NCBI GenBank assembly: GCA_020465985.1
Contig: JAANYP010001811.1
Location: 187,932-251,931, forward strand
Length of the DNA: 64,000 bases
Reading direction: 5' to 3'
DNA from: Centrapalus pauciflorus
Lineage: Eukaryota > Streptophyta > Magnoliopsida > Asterales > Asteraceae
The notes beneath the pieces are model-generated. The model was not told the origin of the DNA and searched no databases. It saw only the letters and a program-made list of their open reading frames with translations. Shown in pieces: positions 51,932 to 61,740 of this stretch. Numbering within the stretch: the first letter of the stretch is position 1; each line of letters opens with the position of its first letter. A program made the position numbers and the translations under genes.

Positions 51932-52621
51932 TGTCAGGATCTAAAAATTATGAAAATTATGAATAACCAAGATTAACTGATTTGAATATATCAGAGTATA
52001 AATCAATAATCTTGCTTTGAATCAAAGTTTAATTAAGAAGTTTGCGGAATAACACTTAATTATTTTAACAAAAACTTTCAGAACTAATAAAGCATAAAAC
52101 ATAAGAAGTAATCAAGACTGTTTGTATTGTTGAATTCACTGATTACAATCACCTCTAATCTGTTTTGATTAGACGAAGAACACAGACTGTTCTTAGGGTT
52201 TTACAACCTTAGAGGCTTAAGAAAACTTAAACAATAAAGCAATTACGGACTCAAAAATGCAGAAAACTTCTCTCTCTATGCGTATATCTTCTATACAATA
52301 CTCTGTCTATTTATATTGCTTTATGGACGTGTTTCCTTGAAGGACTATGACTTCTCTGATAGTAGATATGCTTGAATCTTCGTGTAGATATCTTCCCTGA
52401 AAATCAGCACATTCTGTTTATGAAACTGTTGAGCAGCTTGAATGACTTGGCAGCATGAACTGAGCAGCTTGAGTTGTTTTGCTCTGGCAGCTTGAACTTT
52501 TACACTGGCAGCTCGAGTTTCTTCAACTAACAGCATGAACTTTGTATTTACATGAAGAATCTACTAACAGTCTGAGAAGTCTAAACTAACAGCTTGAGTA
52601 TACTTAAACTATTTCCCAACA
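51932..52621 (-). mobile_element. 5' LTR of family B
   Basis: 690 bp, identical in length to the other LTR. On the minus strand a TATAAATAGACAG sequence (52316-52304) is a likely TATA box. It contains the GCAGCTTGA words seen elsewhere in the element. Confidence 0.93.
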
Positions 52622-52626
52622 AATAC

Positions 52627-54246
52627 CTTTTCACTCAAAAAGATCTGAACATGAAGCAGCGTCGGTCCTTGGAGCTTATCAAGGATTATGACTGCGAGAT
52701 CTTATATCATCCCGGCAATGCAAATGTTGTCGCGGATGCGTTGAGTAGAAAAGTATATCCAGAAAAGTGCTGTTATGCCCTAACTCCAGTTATATTCTCT
52801 TCTGATCTTATTGAAAACATCATAGTTGCTCAAGCCGAGGCACTGAAAGAAGAGAATATTGATTCTGAAAATCTTAAAGGGCAGTTACAATTTCTGACTC
52901 TGAACCATTTGGGACTTCACTGTCTCAAGGGAAACCGAATCTGGGTTCCTAAGTATGGTTCAATCCGTAGCACTCTTCTATCCGAAGCTCATCAGTCCAA
53001 GTTATCTATTCATCCTGGCAGCTCAAAGATGTATTTTGATCTGAAAGCTGATTACTGGTGGCCAGGAATGAAGAAAGACATCGGAAAATGTGTTGAAAGC
53101 TGCAAAGTATGTCAGATGGTTAAGGCAGAACACCAGAAACCCTTCGGGGATATGCAACCACTGCCAGTTCCTGAATGGAAGTGGGAGCATATAACAATGG
53201 ACTTCATTACAAAGCTGCTAAAGACCAAAAGACAGCACGACTCTATCTGGGTAGTCGTTGATCGTTTAACGAAATCAGCACATTTCATTCCAATGAAAGA
53301 AACTTATTCTCTGGATAGATTGGCACAGTTGTACATCACAGAAATTATTTCTCGTCATGGTGTGCCAAAGTCTATCGTATCAGATCGTGATAGTCGTTTC
53401 ACTTCGAGATTCTGGCAAGCACTACAAGATGGGATGGGTACTCGGATTTCTATGAGTACTGCTTATCATCCAAATGCAGATGGCCAGAGTGAGCGTACTA
53501 TTCTAACTCTCGAAGATATGCTTCGTGCCTGCGTTCTTGATCTAGGTGGTAACTGGGATGACCACTTGCCTCTGGTCGAATTCTCATACAATAACAGTTA
53601 TCATTCAACAATCAAGATGGCTCCTTTTGAAGCTTTGTATGGAAGAAAGTGCAGAACTCCCACCTGTTGGCGCGAAACAGGTGAATCGCCAATAGCAGGA
53701 CCTGCCCTTCTACAGTTGACTCTTGAAAAGATTCAACTTGTTAGAAGAAATATTCTTGAAGCTCAAAGCAGGCAGAAGTCATATTATGACAACCGGCACA
53801 GATCAATCAGTTTTGCAGTTAACGATTGGGTGATGCTGAAAGTATCCCCAATGAAGAATGTGGTACGGTTCATTAAAAGAAACAAGTTAGCTCCGAGATT
53901 TATTGGTCCGTTCAAAATGGTTGAAAAGATTGGGAATCAGTCTTACCGTCTTGATCTACCAGCGGATTTAGCTGGAATACATCCCGTATTCCATGTTAGT
54001 CATTTAAGAAAGAGTTTAGCTGACGAAAGAGAAGTTAAAATACCACACGTTAACTTGCAAATTGATGAGAAGCTTCGCGTGGTTGAAGAGCCAGAACGTA
54101 TTCTGGACTCGAAGACCAAGAAGCTAAGAAATAAAGAAATACAGATGGTGCTCGTCCAGTGGAAACACCACAAAGGTTCGCATCAGTCTTGGGAATCCAG
54201 AGATGTTATGAAAGCAACATATCCCAGTCTGTTCGAATGTAGCTAA
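52627..54246 (+). CDS. Chromovirus RNase H end, integrase and chromodomain-like tail
   Basis: Resumes at LFTQKDLNMKQRRSLELI with ANVVADALSRK (last RNase H aspartate). Integrase has the HHCC domain (HQSKLSIHPG, CKVCQMVKAEHQ) and the catalytic residues in TMDFI, IVSDRDSRF and DGQSERTILTLEDML. The end (PERILDSKTKKLRNKEIQM...VQWKHHKG...WE) fits a divergent chromodomain, which in chromoviruses is thought to steer integration to particular chromatin. It is intact to the TAG at 54246. Residues upstream of 52,622 in this open frame belong to the copia LTR and are not native. Confidence 0.88.
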   Translation, partial: LFTQKDLNMKQRRSLELIKDYDCEILYHPGNANVVADALSRKVYPEKCCYALTPVIFSSDLIENIIVAQAEALKEENIDSENLKGQLQFLTLNHLGLHCLKGNRIWVPKYGSIRSTLLSEAHQSKLSIHPGSSKMYFDLKADYWWPGMKKDIGKCVESCKVCQMVKAEHQKPFGDMQPLPVPEWKWEHITMDFITKLLKTKRQHDSIWVVVDRLTKSAHFIPMKETYSLDRLAQLYITEIISRHGVPKSIVSDRDSRFTSRFWQALQDGMGTRISMSTAYHPNADGQSERTILTLEDMLRACVLDLGGNWDDHLPLVEFSYNNSYHSTIKMAPFEALYGRKCRTPTCWRETGESPIAGPALLQLTLEKIQLVRRNILEAQSRQKSYYDNRHRSISFAVNDWVMLKVSPMKNVVRFIKRNKLAPRFIGPFKMVEKIGNQSYRLDLPADLAGIHPVFHVSHLRKSLADEREVKIPHVNLQIDEKLRVVEEPERILDSKTKKLRNKEIQMVLVQWKHHKGSHQSWESRDVMKATYPSLFECS

Positions 54247-54283
54247 CTTCGGGGACGAAGTTTGTGCGTGGTGGAGCCCATTC

Positions 54284-56723
54284 TGTAACAACCTATCTTT
54301 TATTTTCAGTATCTGAGTTAATAATGTAATGTTATTACATCATTATTTTGTAATATAATTTAGTAATGAAAATATTAATTAAATTATATTTATGATTTTG
54401 AATTATTAAAAGATGATTAAAATTATAAGATATGTAATTTTACAAAAGTTTAGTGGGTTAAGTAACAAATATGATTAAATCAATATATATACTCAAATAA
54501 ATGATCAATTAAGATCATTAATTTTGATAACTCTCTCTCTCTCTAATCTCTCTCTAACTCACGGATACTTCACAAAATATCAAGAAATTCATTGAATTGC
54601 AATCAATTGAAGAATTAATTCAAGAGAGGGTCACAACATCATCAAAGCATCATCAAATTACAAGATATTAAGGTAATATTTCGTTTAGATTCAAAGTTTT
54701 TAAGTATATTGGTTCGGTTTCATGAAAACCGAAAATGCAAGAATTAAAGCCCAAATTTGTTGTTGCATGTGTATAAATTTAGTAGATTATGATGAATTGA
54801 AACTAATAAATGAAACAGATTTAAAATTTGTTACTTAAATCATCCAAATAATGATGAAATCGGAAATTTTGTGTAAAAATATGTTCTTGACAAAAATAGT
54901 ACATTTTGGATGATCTGGATCAAATAATGATGTTATTAATAGGGAAATTAGTATAATACCAATCAAACAATGATATTACAACATTATAATACATTGCATG
55001 TCAATATAAATGAGTTTTAGTGAAATTTGACAAAAAATCCGTATGAACAAAATGAAGAACACCAAGAACATTTCTGGAAAAATTTCTAAGTCCAGGGATC
55101 CGAATTCGGATGATGTTCCACTTCGGACACCTAAATTCGGATGAAACCCATTTTCGGATCCCATACTTCGGATAATAAATTATTATTTTGATAAGTGTTG
55201 GTCCGAACTCGGATGATCCGAGTTCGGATGGTATATATTCGGATAAAAGTTCAACTTCGGATGATGATCCGAATCCGGATGTGTGCTTGGTCCGAATTGG
55301 GATGCCCGTTTCGGATGAATATGAATCCGGATGATTAATTGGTCCGAATTAGAATGGCTATTTCAGATCCGGATTAGTCCGAATCCGGATGATCCGAAAT
55401 TGGATATCCTATTTGATATTTATACAAAATTAAAGAAAAATAAATCAAATGATTAACAGAGTTATCAGTTATCAGAATCAGATAAAATAAAGAGAAAGAC
55501 ATGAAATTGATATGATTTGACAATAATAATTCTGGACAGGTTCAGTTGATATCTGAACATTGACACAAAGAATTTAAAGACTAAAATGATGATGATAAAG
55601 ATGATGAAATTGACATGATATTATCATGAATGAATTTGAACAGGTTCAGTATATTCTGAACAAAGATTTAAAGACTTAAAGAATTGAAAGCGGGTCTCTG
55701 ATTTGAAAAGAATTGACAGATTACAGATTGACAAAATCCTGAGATAACTCAGGTGGCAGATTCATATATCTGTTTGACCAAGACCCAGACCTGTGAGTTA
55801 TAGATATTCAGATTGAACATGCATAGATCCGGTTGAGATATATTGATGCTGACAGATTTATTGACATTCATTTATCAGCTGAATTGAGACCTGTGCACAC
55901 CATGGTTGGGTGTTGCCCAGTGAATCATGATAGCTATTTGTTTATCTTTTCATATTGCATTTAATATTGCTTCAGACTTTGCTTTATGATTCATTGCTAT
56001 CATGACTTCTAAGACATATGCTTCCATTATTGATCAGACATTTGATAGATTGATTCAGCTTGACTAGCCCTTATGGTCTATTGTTCTAGACCCGGCTATT
56101 TCACCAGTTCTTATGAACTTGGTAATGACCTCTGATGTTCCGCCATATTGACTTACTGGTAGCTAGCCCAGTATGTGGCTGATCCCCACGATTTAAGCGT
56201 GAGTGTGGCTTGAACATCATCCGATTCTATGATTCTATATCTCAATCATGAGGGCTGTAGCGGCAGCCAAGACATATCACGCTAAGACTAATGACTCCGC
56301 TTGACACGCATGTTGATATTGAAAATCTATAAACTCACTAAGCGTTGCTTACAGATGTTGCATTAATATTTTACAGGAAAAGCCAAAGGAAAATCACCTG
56401 CAGGACCTAGTACTTAGGTCATTCAAGATCCAAGTTTTGAAGCTTTCTTAGACCACTACTCAACAAATATTTCTGGTACTGATTGGAAGACAACAATTGT
56501 GGTGGTTCTGGGTAGATTTGATGTAATGTGTGATATTATGATTAGATTAGATGTTACCCTATTATAACTTTATTTTGAAATATGTAAACTTAATCCTAAT
56601 CTTGTATGTACATGTAATTTTATTATTCCGCAATTTAATTACCCTATCTTAGTATGGTTGATATCGTATTGCTATTGTGGGACCTAGACTCTGAGGACTG
56701 CCCCGGAAGGGGAGGTCTTCACA
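54284..56723 (+). mobile_element. 3' LTR of the chromovirus
   Basis: 2,440 bp, TGTAACAACC...GTCTTCACA, followed by the AATTA duplication. It is preceded by GTGGTGGAGCCCATTC, where the polypurine tract would be; the tract is weak by eye. Confidence 0.87.
55098..55405. repeat. CCGAATTCGGAT motif array in the 3' LTR
   Basis: Same array as in the 5' LTR, shorter by a 17-bp unit near its start, and with single-base differences. Confidence 0.85.
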
Positions 56724-56877
56724 AATTACAACTTATGTAATAATGTACAACTAATGTACAGGATGTACAACTAATGTACAAGATGTTTGGACTGTTTGAG
56801 TTGGGAGCAGATAATGGCAAGCCTGTCCAACTGATGGACAGCTTCCATTCTTCACCTACCCAGATGGTAGATGGACT

Positions 56878-59800
56878 TCATATCAATGGAGAAGGATCCT
56901 GAACCATCCTTTCCTGTTCTTCCCTTGTATCCTCAAGTTCCTCAATTTCACTTCTGATAATCATGAACTTGGGATCATTGAGCTCTCCTCTTTCATAAAA
57001 GCCTCTGAGCTGATCCCAGATGGCTGCTCTCCATTTGCTAGACTGCCTGAAAGAAACTGCAAGTCTGAAGGCGGCAAGTTGTCTCAGATCAACTTTGTAC
57101 AGCTCTTAGGCTCTTTGGAAGCACTTCTTCTGAGTTAGGGGATCTACAAAAAATGCCCCCAGCTCAGGTTCTTCTATAATCTTGCCATCCTCAAACTCTA
57201 TTCCTTTAGGCAGACTATGATCAACTCCTTTTATTTCAATGGCATAGTCGCCCTGTTCAATCAGTGTAAGGAGTAGCTCCATTTCTGTATCCTTCTTTGT
57301 CCTTCTGGCCTTTATTTTGGGGTATGTCACAGAGACACCCTCTTTTACTTCTTTTGGAATCAGGCCCAGCTCACTTACTCTCTCCATCAGCTTCTTGATG
57401 TATGCCTTGATAGTCTTAGCTGTTTCTGACTTAGACTGGCTCAGGGCAACTGCCAGTTCCACCCATTCCCTGTATCCCATCTGTGCAACATCAGTGTGAT
57501 CGTAGGATTCCATTTCAGGGCCTGTTGCACCCATCCTAGTGATCTGAAGCTTCCACTGTGTGCCTTTTCTTGAAATGGGAACAGCTTTGACAATCGCTTC
57601 CTTGGCAAGCCTTCTAGTAGCAACATCATGAAATTTCTTTCTAGCCAAGTTGTCAAAGTGGAATTTGGCTCTGGCAGAGGGTACTTGAGTCTTGGTCACA
57701 GAGACCTGAGCACCCTGTGCTTTTTCTCCCTCCTTTTCTCCTGCTGATACCTTAGCAGCTTCCATTAATTTCTTTTGCACCTCCAAGGTAGACATTTTAA
57801 TTTTCTTTGCTTCTTGGAGTGCAAAAGATTTAGCAGCTTTAGCAGATTCTTCTTCTTTTCTCAATTCCTCCAGAGCTTGAAGCTGTTCTTCTCTAAACTC
57901 AAAGTACTTGTGCATAGGAAGACCCATCTCTTTAGCCCTGGCTTTGTGAAACTTAAGATCAGCTGCTTTCTGCTGTTGTTGATCAATGGCTGCTTTTTCT
58001 TTTCCTTTAGCTGCTGCTGTAGTGACAGCAGCCTCAGGAATTTCTTCTTCTTCTTCTTCAGTTAGAATTAAGTGCCTCCTTTTACTGCTAGGCCTGTCCT
58101 CAGGAATGACTTCCTCCCCCTTAGACTGAGCAGGGTTTGGAGAGACAGCCTGAGTAGGCATAGCAAGCTTGAGAGGCACCTTCAGCTGTACCTGTAGATG
58201 TCCCTGCTGGATGACCCGTGGGAGTTGTAGGTACTGCTTTCTCCTTAGGAGAAGAGGTTTTCTCCCCCTTAGACTTAGTCTTCGAGGCAGATAACTTCTC
58301 CCCCTTTGAAGGAGATGGAACAGCACCTTCAACACCTGGTCTGCCTGAAGACACAAAGTCAGCAGGCTTACCAGCAGTTCTGGCAGCAGGTTTGGGGCCA
58401 ACCAGGCTTGACACTAAGAAAGCCAGGTTGTCCTTAACCTCTGCAAGCTGGGAAGGACAGGCCTGAAGAGAAGAGGTTTGGGAATCAGCAAGAGTGGTCA
58501 GCTTAACAATGTTTTCTCTATCAGAAGCTGTGAACAACAGACTTTGAAGCAGTGCAAGATGAACTTCAAGAGTATCTTGCACATCAGCAAGGTCTGAGGA
58601 CACAGTATTTGATAGAGAGCCAATAAGAGTGTTCAGGCTAGCCAATGTGTTAGGAAGGGTAGTTTGGCAAGAAGTGAGGAGAGATGACATCTGTTGTGAA
58701 ATGGCTGCCATAGAGGACACAGAGTCCTGTTGTAAGGAGAGGATAGAAGAGAGAGAGTTGGATACAGTTTGCAGCTGTGCAGTGAGTGCAATCAGCTGTG
58801 AAGAGTTGTCAGTATGGGAAGGGACTGGGAAGGATTCTTTGAACAAATCAAAGAAGCCTTTGAGCTGCTCAGACACAGAGTCTGAGATGATGGATGGTAG
58901 GGAGTGCATGGTGTTTTCCAAAGAACCAACTTTGTTGGTCAGCAAAGAAAGCTGATCCTTCAAAGGCAGGTCTTTGGGAGATGGTGGTGTATGGGTGGAT
59001 TGTTTGGAGTGGGTAGATGGAGAAGATGATGATGAGGCTGGTGTTTGAGGATGTGATGGAGAGGGAAGAGGGACTTGGGACAGAAGCTCCATAGCCTGGG
59101 CAAAAGTAAGATGGCCCAGGTTGGAGGGATCAAGAGGTCCTTCAGCAGCGGCTGTAGCTGCATCACCAGGAGAAGGGGATGATGTTTGGGGCCTTTCAGA
59201 TGCTGCTTGTGTTGCAACACCCTCATGAAGACCAGTGGTGGTTCCCTCTGCAGTGCCTTGGTCTAAAGGCACCTCATCATTGGGAGATGGGATATTCATT
59301 TCAACATCAGCAGTGGTGAAATCTGCGGATGGAATGTGCATAAAGGGAGCAGCCTCACCAGAGGGATGGTATGATCCCTGAGGTTCATCAGCTTGGGTTG
59401 TTGGTCCCTCAGCAGCTGTTTGGTGTAGAACAGCTGTATCATGGGGAGCAGAAGTTTGAGGCTGAGCTGCTGATTGGTCTATATCAGCAGCGTGGACACC
59501 TCGTGCAGACTCAGGGTGTGAGGAGATATGAGTGGGGGACAGTGTGGACACAGTATGGAGTGGAGAGGACTCCTGTCTTTCAATATCCTCAGCCTGTTGG
59601 GAGGCTGGGATAGTTGATGTGGGTATCTCTGTTTGTACAACTGGTTCCTGTTGGGAGGAACCAGAGGGTCTAGGCTGACTCTGGGTAGACTCAGATTGGA
59701 GTGAAGCAGGCTCCAAATGAGCTGAACCTGCTCCCAAAATAGGAGAGGCAGCTGGGGTTGCTTCTTTTTCAACTGAACCCTGTTGAGAGGGAACAGAGGA

Positions 59801-61030
59801 GGTGGTTTTGTGGGCTGGTTTCTTTTTGGCTAATGATTTGCGTTGGTAATGGATGGATGATGTGGGTGATTGTGGAGTAGGAAGAGGATCTGTTTGGACA
59901 GGATGTGAGACTGGGCTAGGAACAGTGGGGCTGGCCTGTTCCATAGTCTCTTGTGCCACAGAGGCACCAGCCACAAAGGCTTCAGGCTCAACACATGAAC
60001 CAGGGTGAGGAGTCTGCTCTTCCTCAGCCACAGAGGCTGAAAGAACAGACTCAGACTGAGCTGTTTTGGCCTTCTTTTTCACAGGCCCAGCTTCAGTTGC
60101 CAGGGTCCTTTTGACAAGCTTAGACCTGGCTTTGGATTTTCTGGTGGGAGCAGTCTCTGGATCCACCCTCACAGTAGAGGGTCCTTCCACCAAACCTAGC
60201 AGCCTCCTCATTGGTGTGGATAGAGGAGGCTCATTCTGTAGGACTGGAGTATAGAAAACTATATTCCCTATAACTGTGAATGCAGCAGTCTTAAGAAGAG
60301 GCTGAGAGTTATAGAGACGCTCACCACAAACATGTCTGAAAATGAGGCTCAGAAACCTGGGATATCGAACAGCAGCTGGTCTTGACTCTTGCTGCACCAG
60401 GTTCCTCAAATTCACAAAAATCCATTTGGCCATATCCATGGTAGTTCCATCCACAAGCTGCAGAACTACAGGGATTTCATCACGGCTCAGTTGGTCAAAG
60501 GAACCAACTTTGCTGCTGAAGCACATCACCACAGAGGCGAATAAGAAGCTGTAGGTAGGAGAGAGGTCCTTCCTGAACAGTGTTGCTCCAATTTTTGGTT
60601 CTGCTACACCACAAAAGTGCAGCAGATTCTTCATCTGTTCATCTTCAGGCTGTGGTCGATCATATTGTGCAACCACAGGGAGTCGAAGAACTTCCCTGAG
60701 CAGATGAGTGTTGATCTCAATGGTCTGAGTCCCATTGAGTATGGTGCCCTTGATGACTTTGGTTTCTGGGATATAGGCACAGGTATACCAAAACTCATAC
60801 ACCATCTCCTGGTACAGGACACCAGGAGATGCAGTCATGGCGTAGTTCAACGGATGAACTTTCAGAAACTCCACCATTTGGTCATAGCCCTTCCCCACAT
60901 AGTTTTTGGGGATTGTGAGGTTGGCAATGTAGTTGGTGGGCTTAATGGTCATCATTGTGGTGATGGATGAGTGTTTGACAACATCCTCACCAACGAACAC
61001 TGGGAGAAAGGGATTAGGTCTGTGAGCCAT
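56878..61030 (-). pseudogene. Family A post-pol ORF, copy 2, about 1,384 codons with two breaks
   Basis: Starts MAHRPNPFLPVFVG at 61030 and is open to about 58,160, where a one-base shift (ASQACYAY versus the other frame's LAMPTQAVSPN) moves coding to the frame ending at 57106. A TAA there (57108-57106) is followed by further in-frame coding (LYKVDLRQLAAFRLAVSF) to the TGA at 56880-56878. Layout: N-terminal domain of about 280 residues; Pro/Gln/Ser-rich linker; Leu/Ser-rich coiled-coil-like region; acidic EEEEEE; Lys/Glu-rich helical region; C-terminal WAAIWDQ-type helix region. Comparing it with copy 1 shows which stops in copy 1 are secondary. Function unknown; no membrane segment. Confidence 0.75.
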
Positions 61031-61740
61031 TTGGGAATTTTTGAGGTTTGGAGAAGCAGGAGACACTTAGTCGATTTTTATTTTTTAGGGTTCTTGAGGA
61101 TTTCTGGAAATGATGAGGAAGACGAAGATGAAACAGTGGTTTGGTATTTATAGGATTTGAATGTGAGTGTGTATGAGAGAGAAGGTTTGGGCGGTTCGAT
61201 TTGAAATGTTAGTTAACGGAAAACGGAACGGTTGTCCATGTCAGAAACATTTGTCAGACCACTTGACCTTTTTAATCACTAACACACGTAACCCACATTA
61301 TCCGCAGTAATTAAGTTAAATAAAACATAAATTAAGTAACTTAATTATGAAGAAAGGTAATTAAACTTTTGGTCTACGCTGTTGGTCAAACCTGTGATGA
61401 TCAGGGTCAACACAAGGTTCTCAGTCTTCAAGTTGTTCTCCCTTCAAACTGTGCCTTCAGCCTGTTCTCTTTTGCAAGAACAGGTTGTGTTCAATAGTTG
61501 AACAGGTTACAAGACAAAGACTTGTAAGACAGTGTGAAAGGAGTGAACAGGTTGAAGATTGGACCATCAGAGCAGGCTGGACGAATAAACTGATTTTGTT
61601 CAGCCTGTTGTATGCTCAAGCTGTTCAAGTTTTTCAGACAAATGACTAAGTACAGAACATGTATAACCTGTTCTGCCTAAGCTGTTCAGAGAAACTTGAG
61701 CAGTGTGAAACACACAAATTCTTAGACCTTTGAGAAACAC
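61031..61740 (-). other. Spacer between pol and post-pol ORF, copy 2
   Basis: Matches 26,721-27,367 of copy 1: AACAGGTT/AACAGCTT words and, on the minus strand, a TATAAATACC box at 61153-61144, about 115 bases upstream of the ORF start. Confidence 0.55.

Larger units (their letters stand above)
41790..52621 (-). mobile_element. Family B Sirevirus-like copia element, 10.8 kb, youngest layer of the nest
   Basis: Two 690-bp LTRs (41790-42479, 51932-52621) differ at four positions by my reading. The 5-bp duplication AATAC flanks both ends (41785-41789; 52622-52626). On the minus strand: primer site, gag, protease-integrase, RT-RNase H, a 937-codon post-pol ORF and polypurine tract. It disrupts the chromovirus RNase H. 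Apart from a gag/pol frame change (see candidate intron) and one in-frame TAG in pol, coding is whole. Confidence 0.93.
36102..56723 (+). mobile_element. Ty3/gypsy chromovirus (Tekay/Del-like), 20.6 kb including a nested copia
   Basis: LTRs 36102-38554 and 54284-56723 share TGTAACAACC...GTCTTCACA ends; the 5-bp duplication AATTA flanks the element. Order: tRNA-Met primer site, gag with two zinc knuckles, protease, RT, RNase H, integrase and a chromodomain-like C-terminus, the gypsy order. LTRs differ by about 15-20 substitutions and a few indels (under 1 percent), so insertion was recent. The 10.8-kb family B element sits in the RNase H coding region. Without it the element would be about 9.8 kb. 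Confidence 0.9.

Noticed and set aside
52594..52626. Start of the 550-codon frame before RNase H
   Set aside because: These codons come from the copia LTR and target duplication, so the native chromovirus sequence starts at 52627.
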